Below, one piece after another: positions 24,932 to 34,235 of a stretch of 64,000 bases of DNA. Source of the DNA: Bombella apis (GTDB taxonomy: Bacteria > Pseudomonadota > Alphaproteobacteria > Acetobacterales > Acetobacteraceae); assembly GCF_018221685.1 (NCBI RefSeq), contig NZ_JAGJTM010000001.1:186001-250000 (forward strand). Reading direction: 5' to 3'. The notes under the pieces are model-generated. The model was not told the DNA's origin. It did not search any database and saw only the letters and a list, made by a program, of their open reading frames with translations. Every line of letters starts with the position of its first letter. The stretch's first letter is position 1. The position numbers and the translations under genes were made by a program.

Positions 24932-26295
24932 AAGGGTGGTTCAAGGATGATCTTTTCCGCGTTGTTCTGAAAAATGCGGGAAAGCTGGGATCGACCAAAC
25001 TCATCGGGGCTGTCATGGGCCTCGTCGCACTGGTCGTGACCGGGCGAACACTGCGCCCGCATGATTTCGGCGTGCTGACACTGATAGCCTCCTACATCGA
25101 GACGATTGCCGCCATCGGCCAGTTCCAGAGCTGGCAGATTGTCCTGCACTATGCTGCTGTTCCCTGGCAGAAGGGAGAGCGCAAGACTGTTCAGACCAGT
25201 ATCAGCCTGGCCATGGGGCTGGATATCTGTGCGGGGCTTCTCTCCATGGTGTTCGGCATGGTGGCCTTCCTCTGTCTGGGCAAAGTGCTGGGTGTCCATG
25301 ACAAGCCAACCCTGCTGATCCTGCTCTACTGCACGCTGATCCCCGGCATAGGCAGCACGGCCGCCTACGGCATCCTCCGCCTTTTCGACCGCATAGACCT
25401 CGTCTCCCGGCAGCAGCTCATCACGCCAGCTGTCCGGGCTGTCTGCTGCCTGCTGGCATGGGGCAGTGGCATGAAGCTGGCCGGTTTCGTCATCGCCTGG
25501 TACCTGGCTCTTCTGGCTGGCCAGATATATCTCTGGGCCACGGCCCTGCTGGAACTGAAACGCCATGACCTGCTGAAAGGGCTGCGCCCCAGCATCCTGA
25601 AGGCAGCCCGGCAGATGCCAAAGGGCATGTGGGGCTTCGTCTGGACCGCCAACATCACCACCCTGCTGGAAACGGTCTGGGAGCCGATCAGCAAACTGCT
25701 GGTCGGCAAGATCGTCAGCACATCGGCAGCCGGCCTCTATTCCCTCGCCATGGAGTTTCTGGATGCTGTCCAGCGGCCTGCAAAACTGCTGGAGAAAAGC
25801 TACTACCCCGAAGTCGTTCTCATGGATCCACGGACCTCCGCCCCATGGAAGCTGGCCCTGCGGACCAGCGTCCTTTCCGGCGCACTGGGCATGCTGGCCA
25901 TGCTGGTTGTCTATATCGGGGGGAAACCCGTCATCAGCATGTTCGGTCACCGCTTTGGCGATGCCGCAACCCTGATGATGTGGATGTCTCCGGCTCTGGT
26001 CTTCTTCACCGCCGGGCTGCCAATGGAAGGCGTGCTCTACACGGCGGGACGCTCCCATTACATCATGCTGGCCCAGCTCGTTTCCGTGATTCTTTACGTC
26101 CCGCTGCTTGTCTACATGGGCCATCACTACGGCCTGAACGGCGCCGGGCTTGCCTATGCCCTGGGCATGTTCTTTGCTACCATGACCACGTTCGCCATAA
26201 TGGGTATAACCTATCTGCGCCGCAACAGGATCATCCTCCCTCATGAAAGGGAGATCCGCCAGACCGACAGCCTGCCCGCCTCGCCCGGCAGCTGA
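24928..26295 (+). CDS. Polysaccharide/lipid-linked oligosaccharide flippase (Wzx/MOP family)
   Basis: A 455-residue membrane protein with about twelve to fourteen helices. The N-terminal block GKLGSTKLIGAVMGLVALVVTGRTLRPHDFGVLTLIASYIE is characteristic of Wzx-type flippases, and KLLVGKIVSTSAAGLYSLAMEFLDAVQRPAKLLEKSYYPE lies at the start of the second half. It probably moves an envelope glycan intermediate across the inner membrane. It is coupled to the phosphatase gene before it; no glycosyltransferase is adjacent. Confidence 0.85.
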   Translation: MKGWFKDDLFRVVLKNAGKLGSTKLIGAVMGLVALVVTGRTLRPHDFGVLTLIASYIETIAAIGQFQSWQIVLHYAAVPWQKGERKTVQTSISLAMGLDICAGLLSMVFGMVAFLCLGKVLGVHDKPTLLILLYCTLIPGIGSTAAYGILRLFDRIDLVSRQQLITPAVRAVCCLLAWGSGMKLAGFVIAWYLALLAGQIYLWATALLELKRHDLLKGLRPSILKAARQMPKGMWGFVWTANITTLLETVWEPISKLLVGKIVSTSAAGLYSLAMEFLDAVQRPAKLLEKSYYPEVVLMDPRTSAPWKLALRTSVLSGALGMLAMLVVYIGGKPVISMFGHRFGDAATLMMWMSPALVFFTAGLPMEGVLYTAGRSHYIMLAQLVSVILYVPLLVYMGHHYGLNGAGLAYALGMFFATMTTFAIMGITYLRRNRIILPHEREIRQTDSLPASPGS

Positions 26296-26323
26296 TACCT
26301 TGCCAGGAGATGCCAGCCCAGCC

Positions 26324-27187
26324 ATGCCCATTTTCCCTTTCCGCCCTTCTGCCAGCCGCCGCAGCACACCGGCTTTCCCTCAGAAGATGCTGGATACCGT
26401 CTTTGAGCATGTTCTCCTTGATGACGTTCCCCACCCTGACACCCCCCTGCCCGAGGATGTCCTGCCCGCCTGTGAGAAGACTGAAATCCGGGATGGCTAC
26501 AATCTCTGCTGGCAGCTTCTCGAACATGGCGTGGACCGCAAGGCCTTCCGTCGCCTGATCCTGAAGATTGCCCTCTCTGGCACAGCCAGCAAGGACGAAC
26601 AGCTGGCCTTCAAATACGCACGGGCCAAATTCAAGCACATGCGCTTTGCCTGTGCCAATTTCACCAGGCAGCACCGTTATCCGCTCCTGCTGCATGTTGT
26701 CACCATCATCATGGGCAACATGCAGGATGCCTTCAAAAACCACCAGCGGCGGGCTACGCTGATCAACGGCCTCATCCTCTGGGTCGTGCTCTCACCGGTC
26801 TATTACTGGCTGATCGCCGCCCCCATCGCTCTCTGGAAAGAAGACAGTACGGCAGGCATCATCGCTTACCAGAAGAAAGAAAATGCCAGACTGGCAAAAC
26901 TGATACGCACGCTGGATGCCACAACCGGCCATGAATTCCATGTCATGCGCAAGATCATCAGCCGCCGGGTGGCCTTCAATGACACACTGCGCACGATCCG
27001 CCCCTCCAGAGCGCTGGACCAGCTTTCAGAATATCTCGCCACGATCAACGGCATGATGGGCGATTTCCATGACGGGCTGATCGAGAAAAAACTGGAGGGA
27101 ACGCAGGATTACCGGCGGGACCGCTTCCAATCCCCGGAGGGAATTCCCCAGCGCATCCGGGCCTTCCTGGAACGCAGCCCACACTGA
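26324..27187 (+). CDS. Hypothetical protein with one central membrane segment
   Basis: A 287-residue protein of no family I recognise. It has a soluble, helical and basic N-terminal half (GYNLCWQLLEHGVDRKAFRRLI), one hydrophobic stretch (INGLILWVVLSPVYYWLIAAPIALW, about residues 145-170) and a charged helical C-terminal part. Cytoplasmic or membrane-edge location is likely. It follows the flippase by 28 bp on the same strand and may share its envelope role. The ATG at 26324 was chosen since upstream in-frame sequence is still inside the flippase gene. Confidence 0.65.
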   Translation: MPIFPFRPSASRRSTPAFPQKMLDTVFEHVLLDDVPHPDTPLPEDVLPACEKTEIRDGYNLCWQLLEHGVDRKAFRRLILKIALSGTASKDEQLAFKYARAKFKHMRFACANFTRQHRYPLLLHVVTIIMGNMQDAFKNHQRRATLINGLILWVVLSPVYYWLIAAPIALWKEDSTAGIIAYQKKENARLAKLIRTLDATTGHEFHVMRKIISRRVAFNDTLRTIRPSRALDQLSEYLATINGMMGDFHDGLIEKKLEGTQDYRRDRFQSPEGIPQRIRAFLERSPH

Positions 27188-27205
27188 ACGCCCGCCCCTT
27201 GCGGC

Positions 27206-27235
27206 AAGGCCCATCCAGAAAAACGGATGGGCCTT
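27206..27235. terminator. Terminator-like hairpin between convergent genes
   Basis: AAGGCCCATCC (27206-27216) pairs with GGATGGGCCTT (27225-27235) around an AT-rich loop. There is no long T run on either strand, but the position between two convergent genes supports termination. Confidence 0.6.
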
Positions 27236-27241
27236 CCTGCT

Positions 27242-28669
27242 TCAGACAAGCCCGTGCCGTACCAGAATATCCAGCACGTCCTGCCGCACAGCTTCGTAAG
27301 ACTGGCGGGCATCGACCTCAACCAGCGGAGCATGATTGAAATTCAGCTGCGGCATCAGCTCCGCCTTGATCCGCAGGGCCTCGAGGTCATGGTCCGGTTT
27401 GCGGCCATGGGCTGTTTCCGCATCCACATTCAGCCGGATGACCAGATCAGGCCGGAAGGCCACGATCCGGCGATAGATGCCACGTTCCAGCCAGGCCAGA
27501 AACCGGATCAGCGGATTGCTGCTATAAGCCGCTGAAAGACCAGGACCATCACACTGGCCAGGAATTTCCATTTGCGGGTAACGGTCCGTCACCACCAGAA
27601 ATCCCTTCTCGACCGCCCGCCTGACCCGTAGAAAGCGCTTCAGCCGCACCAGAGAAAAGACAAACAGAACAAGACCCGTCATCAGGCCCGGCATTTTTTC
27701 ACCCTTGGTCCGGGCCTTCTTGGCCTTGCCGTTCAGCTTCTTCTCCAACGCTGGACCAATAAGGGGCAGAGCCCCGATCCGCCGCCCAAGATCACCCGAA
27801 CCAAGACCAAGATACCCATAAACGGTTGGACGTGTTTCAGAAAAATGCTGGACCAGAGACTGGCTGATACTGGACTTGCCAGACCCATCACACCCAACCA
27901 GCGAAACCAGACAGCCTGCCCGGGGCTGCGCAGCCAATCCCTGGCCGGAACGGGGATAGAGTGCCAGCACCTTGCGGACTGTTTCTTCTGCCTGTGCCAG
28001 CACCTGCGCCAGCGGCTCGGTGGCATCGATATCAACGATGGGAGCACCAGAAAAATCCAGCCGGGCAAGGTCTTCAATCTTGCGGGCCAGCTTGAAAGAA
28101 ACATGGTCCGGCTTGCGTTGCAGGGCTGTCTCCAGGTCAACATTCAGCCGTATGACAACATCTGGCCGGAAACGGGCCATCCGTGCATAAAGCGCCCGCT
28201 CCACCCGGCTGAAAATCCGCAGCAGGACGCCATCCCGGTTCAGATTGGCCAGAGTGGGGCCATCCATGGGGCCGGGCACACTATTCTGCGGATAACGATC
28301 CGTCAGCACGGCCATGCCCCGTTCATGTTTGCACCGCATGAGTGCGAAACGAAACACACGCCGCATGGACAGAACGAAACCCGACACGGCCGCCAGCACG
28401 CCTGCTTTTTTGCCGGTCTGTATCCGGCTGTTTTCTTTCCTGGCCTTGCCTGTCACATACGGGCCAATGAAGGGCAGGGGGGCAAGCGTACGCTCCAGAT
28501 TACCTGCCTGCTTGCCGAGATGGCAGAAAGCCGTCGGCCGCTCGGCCTGCAACAGCGCCAGCAGGGCCGTCCCCACGGTGGACTTCCCACTTCCATCACA
28601 CCCGACCAGGGCTATCACCGGCTGATGCCGCCCTGCGACTGGCCGAGGCTTGAAATCGCTTACACGCAT
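27242..28669 (-). CDS. Tandem-duplicated P-loop kinase-like protein (thymidylate-kinase fold)
   Basis: A 475-residue protein made of two similar halves. Each half has a Walker A (VGCDGSGKST near residue 23; VGCDGSGKSS near 259), a TDRYPQ motif (near 123 and 362), a FRPDxVIRLNVDxETAxxRKPDH block and a C-terminal helix after a VDIDA/VEVDA strand. These match the thymidylate/deoxynucleoside kinase superfamily. Both P-loops look intact, so both halves may bind nucleotide. Between Walker A and TDRYP each half has a hydrophobic basic insert (SGFVLSMRRVFRFALM; TGLVLFVFSLVRLKRFLRV), so it may touch the membrane. Substrate unknown; the neighbourhood suggests envelope glycan work. Confidence 0.75.
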   Translation of the reverse strand: MRVSDFKPRPVAGRHQPVIALVGCDGSGKSTVGTALLALLQAERPTAFCHLGKQAGNLERTLAPLPFIGPYVTGKARKENSRIQTGKKAGVLAAVSGFVLSMRRVFRFALMRCKHERGMAVLTDRYPQNSVPGPMDGPTLANLNRDGVLLRIFSRVERALYARMARFRPDVVIRLNVDLETALQRKPDHVSFKLARKIEDLARLDFSGAPIVDIDATEPLAQVLAQAEETVRKVLALYPRSGQGLAAQPRAGCLVSLVGCDGSGKSSISQSLVQHFSETRPTVYGYLGLGSGDLGRRIGALPLIGPALEKKLNGKAKKARTKGEKMPGLMTGLVLFVFSLVRLKRFLRVRRAVEKGFLVVTDRYPQMEIPGQCDGPGLSAAYSSNPLIRFLAWLERGIYRRIVAFRPDLVIRLNVDAETAHGRKPDHDLEALRIKAELMPQLNFNHAPLVEVDARQSYEAVRQDVLDILVRHGLV

Positions 28670-28819
28670 AGCACTCTCATCTTCTCTGACGCTGCCATCC
28701 TATCCTGTCCTGCCTGTCCATAACAGACTTATGGCCGGCCTGCCCGCATAAAGTGCCCTGATCCAGCCATATATCCTTAACATGAGGAAACACGTCATCA
28801 TCATGAAACGGTCTGCCCA

Positions 28820-28859
28820 TAAAAAATGGCTGGCAACCTCCATGAGGATGCCAGCCATC
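28820..28859 (-). terminator. Terminator after the DUF805 gene
   Basis: ATGGCTGGCA (28826-28835) pairs with TGCCAGCCAT (28849-28858); read on the minus strand it is followed by six T (plus-strand A run 28821-28826). A good intrinsic terminator. The rest of the gap 28670-28914 shows nothing else. Confidence 0.8.
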
Positions 28860-28914
28860 GAAACTTGCTGAATATCGCTTATGCCTTTCTCAGGACATGA
28901 AACAGATTTTACTC

Positions 28915-29379
28915 TCAGCCTCTGCCGTTACCAGGCGGAGGACCAAACCTGTTGTTCCCCGGCGTCCCCGGCTGACACAAAAAAATGAGAGTAGCGATCG
29001 GGCAAAGCAGGAATGGGATAATGGGAAGGAAAACGAGTGGGGACAGATGTCCCCCTGACGGATTTAATTTATACAGGAACGCAACATAGTAAACGATCAC
29101 TGAGAAGGATGCTGACGGCAGCCATACCCACCAACCGGACCGACCAGTATCATGTAACCGTCGCATCCCAACAACTATACCCGGTAAAAACATTAAAATA
29201 GAAAAAACAATCCATGGAAATATACTAACAAATATATAATAAATTATTTCAATAACAAAATAAAAAATACATTCAAAAAGCCTAAAATACCAGTATTCAG
29301 GACAAGTTGCCCGTCCGCTGAATGTCACCTAATTTTTTATACCTTTTATGAAATAGCCGAACGGACTGGCACTCTTCAC
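28915..29379 (-). pseudogene. DUF805 membrane protein broken by an in-frame amber codon
   Basis: The main open part (28915-29328) encodes about 137 residues of a DUF805 inner-membrane protein: FSGRATCPEYWYFRLF, then GMRRLHDTGRSGWWVWLP, the family's two hallmarks, with about four helices. It opens with GTG directly after a TAG (29329-29331) and has no ribosome site. In the same frame upstream, a GTG at 29379 with GGAGG seven bases before it starts VKSASPFGYFIKGIKN, the usual DUF805 N-terminus, and then meets that TAG. The family normally has an aromatic residue such as Tyr there, so a single base change (TAT or TAC to TAG) explains the break. Sequencing error or amber readthrough are alternatives. 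Confidence 0.75.
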
Positions 29380-29491
29380 GTTTCATCCTCCAGAAAGAAA
29401 GAGTAATTTTTCAAAAAAATAAATGAAAAGTCAACGCAGGGTAACGTCAGTCAAGACGCAGAATAATCATGAGCATGTCCTGTCTGACCAT

Positions 29492-29842
29492 TTACAGGAC
29501 CATGCCATAACGTCGGGCGCACCAGACCACGACAAGATAAAGCAGAACCGTCAATACACAGCCAACCGCCAGACTGCCCCAGAAAGGCCAGCCTCGCCGC
29601 AGGAGGGCGGGAATGAGCAGAAACATGGGCAGGGATGGCAGAACGTACCAGAAAGTCGCCTCACTATGAGTGGCCATCAGCTCACGGTCCGGTTTCTCAG
29701 CCCAGAGAAAAATCATCCCCAGAACAGACACAAGCGGCAGGGACGCAATGAGCGCACCCAAGGCAGGAAGGCGACGGGCCACCGTGGCAATGGAGGCCAC
29801 GAGCACGGCGGACAGAGCGGTTTTTAGGAGAAAGGGGATCAT
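29492..29842 (-). CDS. DUF3147 family membrane protein
   Basis: A 116-residue protein with four hydrophobic segments. The pattern LLKTALSAVLVASIATVARRLPALGALIASLPLVSVLGMIFLW, a polar middle and VLPSLPMFLLIPALL matches DUF3147. Function is unknown; these are inner-membrane proteins. GGAAAGAAG lies before the ATG. It stands alone between the broken DUF805 gene and tRNA-Lys. Confidence 0.75.
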   Translation of the reverse strand: MIPFLLKTALSAVLVASIATVARRLPALGALIASLPLVSVLGMIFLWAEKPDRELMATHSEATFWYVLPSLPMFLLIPALLRRGWPFWGSLAVGCVLTVLLYLVVVWCARRYGMVL

Positions 29843-29930
29843 CTTCTTTCCAGCAGAAAACGCAGAGCGGGTGTCCTGCCGCTGGCATCCGGAAAGTTTT
29901 CGACATCTTTTCAGGGGAACCGGCCGATTG

Positions 29931-30006
<76 letters not shown>

Positions 30007-30086
30007 ACAATCGGTAACCGATGGATGGTTATCTATCAGCCTTCATGAAGGCTGACAAGGGGATTTTAAATATTTTCTCAAAAAAA

Positions 30087-30986
30087 TCAGCTCTGTCCGG
30101 TCAGACGGGCCATGAGGGCCTCAAACTGCTCCAGAGAGGAATAGTTGATCTTCAGCGATCCACTTTTCCCATTGAAGCGTATCTGCGTCTTCAGCCCGAA
30201 ACGGGCTGAGAGGTCTTCCTCCAGCCGGGTGATCTCCGGAGCCGGGGCAGCCGTGGTCTTCTCCTCACTGGCCGCCTTGTTCAGCCGGGCCACAAGGTCT
30301 TCCGTCTGGCGAACATTCAGCCCCTTTGCCAGCACCTCAGCCATACCGGCCACCGGGTCGGGATGGCCCAGCAGGGCACGGGCGTGACCGGCACTCAACC
30401 CACCATCCCGCAGCTGGACCAGAACAGCCTCCGGCAGGTTCAGCAGGCGCATGGTATTGGTGATGTGAGAGCGGGACTTGCCAATCGCCCCGGCCAGTTC
30501 CTCCTGCGTCAGGCTATAATCCTGCAGCAGCCGTTGCAGCCCCATTGCTTCCTCAACAGGGTTGAGATCCGACCGCTGGAGATTCTCGACCATGGCCGCC
30601 GCCATGGCATCCGTATCATCAAGCTGACGGATATAGACGGGCACCTCATGCAGGCCCGCCTTCTGCGAAGCCCGCCAGCGGCGTTCACCAGCAATGATCT
30701 GATACCGCCCCTTCTGCTCGGGGTCCGGTCTCACAAGAATGGGCTGGATCACCCCGCGGGAGCGGATGGAATCAGCAAGCTCGGCCAGCCGGTCTTCATT
30801 CATGTCCCGACGCGGCTGGAACGGACTGGGAGCGAGCAGATCCACCCCCAGACTTCCTGGCTGGGACGGAGCCTGAACCTCACCCTGCGGGGCCCCAACA
30901 CGGGCCAGATTGGGCGCCTGATCCCCCAGAAGAGCGGCCAGACCCCGGCCAAGTTTGCGGGAGGAGGGGGATGCCTTCTTTGCCAT
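30087..30986 (-). CDS. parB: Chromosome-partitioning protein ParB
   Basis: ParB of 299 residues, the CTP-dependent clamp that loads at parS. In order: a basic N-terminus (SSRKLGRGLAALLGD), the CTPase domain with DSIRSRGVIQPILVRP and GERRWRASQKAGL, a helix-turn-helix (SLTQEELAGAIGKSRSHITNTMRLLNLP, about residues 153-180) and a C-terminal dimer domain after an Ala/Glu-rich linker. It follows parA by five bases. parS-like sites in this window are its expected targets. Confidence 0.96.
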   Translation of the reverse strand: MAKKASPSSRKLGRGLAALLGDQAPNLARVGAPQGEVQAPSQPGSLGVDLLAPSPFQPRRDMNEDRLAELADSIRSRGVIQPILVRPDPEQKGRYQIIAGERRWRASQKAGLHEVPVYIRQLDDTDAMAAAMVENLQRSDLNPVEEAMGLQRLLQDYSLTQEELAGAIGKSRSHITNTMRLLNLPEAVLVQLRDGGLSAGHARALLGHPDPVAGMAEVLAKGLNVRQTEDLVARLNKAASEEKTTAAPAPEITRLEEDLSARFGLKTQIRFNGKSGSLKINYSSLEQFEALMARLTGQS

Positions 30987-30991
30987 GGTGC

Positions 30992-31846
30992 TCAGCCTTT
31001 CTTCTTCAGCCGTTTCAGCAGCTCGGCCCCCAGAGCCTCATAGGCCAGTGCCCCGGTGGAACTGCGGGCATAATCCATGACAGGCCGCCCATGACTCTGT
31101 GCTTCGGAAATACGGATATTACGGGGAATCATCGTTTTGAAGACCTGATCACCAAAGAAGCCACGGGCATCCTCCGCCACCAGAGCAGAGAGATTGTTGC
31201 GGGTATCGAACATTGTCAGCACGATCCCTTCCAGATGCAGGTCCGCATTGAAGGCAAGACGCACCCGCTCGATGGAACGGACCAGCTGGCTGATCCCCTC
31301 CAGAGCGAAGAACTCGCACTGCAACGGCACCAGAACGCTCTGGGCCACGACAAGCGCATTGAGGGTCAACAGCCCCAGGCTGGGCGGGCAGTCGATCAGA
31401 ATGATGTCATACCGGTTAAGCAATGGTTTCAGGGCATCCCGCAGCCGGTATTCCCGCCGGTCCTGGTCGATCATCTCCAGCTCGGCTCCGGCCAGGTCGC
31501 CATTGGCAGGCATGACATCCAGCTTCGGCACCACGCTGGAACGGAGAAGCGTCTCCGCCGGGGCATCCTCCAGCAAGGCGCCATAGGTGCCACGGCCACG
31601 CTCATCATAATCCAGCCCGAGGCCTGTTGACGCATTGCCCTGCGGGTCAAGGTCCACCAGCAGGACACGCTTGCGCTGCGCCAGAGCTGCCGCCAGATTC
31701 AGGCTGGTCGTCGTTTTGCCGACACCCCCCTTCTGGTTGGCAATGGCGATGATGTGCGGTGTATGTGAAGCAGCTTTAGACACGTCTGAAATCACTGATC
31801 CTGAGAAGGACCCCGTCTGGGTCTGTTCGGCTTGGGAAACTTTCAT
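30992..31846 (-). CDS. parA: Chromosome-partitioning ATPase ParA
   Basis: ParA of up to 284 residues. The deviant Walker A is [19 protein letters not shown] (about residues 38-56), Walker A' is [10 protein letters not shown] and Walker B is [17 protein letters not shown]. It drives origin segregation with ParB. The ATG at 31846 lies inside rsmG and gives an extended Ser/Gln-rich N-terminus; a GTG at 31795 with CAGGA upstream would shorten the product by 17 residues and suit the family's usual length better. Either way it overlaps the end of rsmG. Confidence 0.95.
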   Translation of the reverse strand: MKVSQAEQTQTGSFSGSVISDVSKAASHTPHIIAIANQKGGVGKTTTSLNLAAALAQRKRVLLVDLDPQGNASTGLGLDYDERGRGTYGALLEDAPAETLLRSSVVPKLDVMPANGDLAGAELEMIDQDRREYRLRDALKPLLNRYDIILIDCPPSLGLLTLNALVVAQSVLVPLQCEFFALEGISQLVRSIERVRLAFNADLHLEGIVLTMFDTRNNLSALVAEDARGFFGDQVFKTMIPRNIRISEAQSHGRPVMDYARSSTGALAYEALGAELLKRLKKKG

Positions 31847-32357
31847 ATCTCATGTGCCAGTCAGAACGGGCACTGGTCAACTCATCTGACGCTTTTCTTC
31901 CCTTGAGGAAAAGACAGTAACCTTCCTCCTTCAGCAGGGGCCGTGCCCAGTCGAGCAGCTGGGGCAGGGGGGCCAGCGCACGGGCTGTCACAATGTCCGC
32001 CGGTTCCACCTCTGCCTGCTCGATCCGTTTTGCTAGCACGGTGACACGGGTACCACATTCCCGTGCTGCTTCCCGCAGGAAGGCGCACTTCCGCTGGTCG
32101 GACTCAATCAGCGTGACCGGGTTTCCTGTTGCAATCGCCACGATCAGCCCGGGGAAACCACCGCCAGAACCAAGGTCCGTTATCCGCACACCAGCCGCAA
32201 CATGCGGGACGAGCTGGAGACTGTCCTCAATGTGACGCTGGCGGAGGTGGGCGATATCCTTCGGGCTGACAAGATTGATCTTCTCATTCCAGCGGGTCAG
32301 CAGGCTGGCAAAATGGGCGAGCTTCTTTTCTGTTTCATGTGAAACATGCGTCATCAT
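31776..32357 (-). CDS. rsmG: 16S rRNA (guanine-527-N7) methyltransferase RsmG
   Basis: RsmG (GidB) of 193 residues methylates G527 of 16S rRNA using SAM. The N-terminal [15 protein letters not shown] and the SAM motif [13 protein letters not shown] are hallmarks, followed by [18 protein letters not shown] and [13 protein letters not shown]. Its ATG overlaps the mnmG stop (ATGA). The start of the gene contains parS-like site B, where the site's bases encode VSHET. Confidence 0.94.
   Translation of the reverse strand: MMTHVSHETEKKLAHFASLLTRWNEKINLVSPKDIAHLRQRHIEDSLQLVPHVAAGVRITDLGSGGGFPGLIVAIATGNPVTLIESDQRKCAFLREAARECGTRVTVLAKRIEQAEVEPADIVTARALAPLPQLLDWARPLLKEEGYCLFLKGRKASDELTSARSDWHMRYESFPSRTDPDGVLLRISDFRRV
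32331..32346. promoter_or_regulatory. parS-like site B
   Basis: TGTTTCATGTGAAACA has 15 of 16 matches to the canonical parS TGTTTCACGTGAAACA. It lies within the first codons of rsmG, directly upstream of parAB, where parS is commonly found. The same sequence recurs at 52825-52840. Confidence 0.75.
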
Positions 32358-34225
32358 GTACGGCTCCTGACATGGGCAAGCAGGGCAATGAGGGCAGCGG
32401 GCGTCACACCCCGGACACGCCCCGCAGCGGCGAAATCGGCCGGACGGGCAGCCCCCAGCCGCTCCTGCATTTCCTGGCTCAGCCCCCCGATCGCCCCGTA
32501 ATCCAGATCATCCGGCAGGCGCAAGGCCGCCTCACTCTTCAGCTGCTGGATTTCCCGCTCCTGCCTGCGCAGATAGCCACCATAGCGGGCCTCTGTCTGT
32601 ACATGCCGCCCGATACGGACCGGCAGAGCGGCAAACCATGGAGAGAGACTGGCAATCCGTGTCTCATCGGCCTGTGTCGCCAGTACGTCCAGCAGGCTGC
32701 GCCGCCGTCCATCCTGCGAGACCTCGATGCCATGCTCCCGCAGGTGCTGGGGCAGGAAGGCCGGTTTCCGGGCTTCCTCCATCGCTTCATCAATCTGGCG
32801 CACCGTCTCACGGAAGGCCGCCTCACGTTCTGTGCCAACACATCCGGCCTCGATGGCCTTTGGTGTCAGGCGCAGGTCCGCATTGTCCGCCCGCAGAAGA
32901 AGGCGATATTCCGCCCGTGAGGTGAACATGCGATAAGGTTCGCTGATACCATGCAGAGTCAGGTCATCAATCAGCACGCCAAGGTAGGATTCCTCCCGTC
33001 CCAGCGTCAGGGGCTCCCTGCCTGCCACGGCCCGGGCAGCGTTCAGACCGGCCAGAAGACCCTGTGCGCCCGCTTCCTCATACCCTGTCGTGCCATTGAT
33101 CTGCCCGGCGAGATACAGGCCGGGCAAGGCCCGCAGCTCCAGAGACGGACGCAGCTCCCGTGGGTCAACATAATCATACTCAACGGCATAACCGGGGGTG
33201 ACAATGCGGGCCGTCTCCAGCCCCGGCATGGAAGCAATCATCTGCGCCTGCACCTCGGCAGGCAGAGAGGTGCTGATGCCGTTGGGGTAGACCAGCTCCC
33301 CACCCGGATTGCCCGGCAGGGCCTCCGGCTCCAGAAACACCTGATGACTGTCCCGCCCTGCGAAACGGACGATCTTGTCCTCGATGGACGGGCAGTAGCG
33401 GGGACCCCGCCCGGTGATCTCACCGCCATACATGGCCGAAAGATGCAGGTTGTCCTCAATGATCCTGTGTGTCTGTGGGGTTGTCTGCGTGATGCGGCAG
33501 ACGATCTGTCTATTGGGCAGGGAGGCTGTCAGCGTACTGAAGGCCTCCGGCTCGGCATCGCCCTCATCGGCAGGCAGGGCCTCCCAGTCGATGCTGTCAC
33601 GGGCCAGACGGGGCGGGGTGCCTGTTTTCAGGCGGCCCATTTTCAGCCCCAGGGCTTCCAGCCGCTCCCCAAGCTGCGTGGCGGGCGCATCGCCAATGCG
33701 TCCGGCTGGCTGGCTGACCCGCCCCGTATGGATCACGCCCCGCAGGAAGGTGCCGCTTGTCAGCACGACCGCCCCGGCGGAAAAACGGCGGCCATCCTCG
33801 CAGATCACACCCCGGACATGGCCCTTCTCGACAATCAGGTCGCCCACGGCCCCGACCAGCATGGTCAGGTTTGGTGTGGCCGCCAGAAGGTCCTGTATGG
33901 CGGCCCGGTAAAGCGAGCGGTCCGCCTGCGCCCGTGGCCCATGTACCGCTGGCCCTTTGGAACGGTTCAGCAACTTGAAATGAATTCCCGCCCGGTCTGC
34001 CGCCTTGCCCATGAGACCATCAAAGGCATCAATCTCCCGCACGAGATGGCCCTTGCCGATGCCTCCGATGGCCGGATTGCAGGACATGCTGCCTACGGTG
34101 TCCAGCCTGTGCGTCAGCAGCAATGTCCGGGCCCCGAAGCGGGCAGCGGCAGCGGCGGCTTCCGTCCCGGCATGACCGCCCCCCACCACGATGACATCAT
34201 AGGTTTGCGCAGGTGATGTGCTCAT
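32354..34225 (-). CDS. mnmG: tRNA uridine-34 cmnm5 modification enzyme MnmG
   Basis: MnmG (GidA) of 623 residues, the FAD enzyme that with MnmE makes carboxymethylaminomethyl-uridine at wobble position 34. The dinucleotide-binding start is [21 protein letters not shown], followed by [26 protein letters not shown] and [27 protein letters not shown] and ATGYEEA-type [20 protein letters not shown] blocks are present. Ten bases separate it from mnmE, with which it forms a complex. Confidence 0.97.
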   Translation of the reverse strand: MSTSPAQTYDVIVVGGGHAGTEAAAAAARFGARTLLLTHRLDTVGSMSCNPAIGGIGKGHLVREIDAFDGLMGKAADRAGIHFKLLNRSKGPAVHGPRAQADRSLYRAAIQDLLAATPNLTMLVGAVGDLIVEKGHVRGVICEDGRRFSAGAVVLTSGTFLRGVIHTGRVSQPAGRIGDAPATQLGERLEALGLKMGRLKTGTPPRLARDSIDWEALPADEGDAEPEAFSTLTASLPNRQIVCRITQTTPQTHRIIEDNLHLSAMYGGEITGRGPRYCPSIEDKIVRFAGRDSHQVFLEPEALPGNPGGELVYPNGISTSLPAEVQAQMIASMPGLETARIVTPGYAVEYDYVDPRELRPSLELRALPGLYLAGQINGTTGYEEAGAQGLLAGLNAARAVAGREPLTLGREESYLGVLIDDLTLHGISEPYRMFTSRAEYRLLLRADNADLRLTPKAIEAGCVGTEREAAFRETVRQIDEAMEEARKPAFLPQHLREHGIEVSQDGRRRSLLDVLATQADETRIASLSPWFAALPVRIGRHVQTEARYGGYLRRQEREIQQLKSEAALRLPDDLDYGAIGGLSQEMQERLGAARPADFAAAGRVRGVTPAALIALLAHVRSRT

Positions 34226-34235
34226 TGAGGTAACG

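Noticed and set aside
24505..26367. Long minus-strand open frame opposite the phosphatase and flippase genes
   Set aside because: Antisense shadow: His/Gln/Gly-rich, no domain, while both plus-strand genes have clear motifs and coupled starts.
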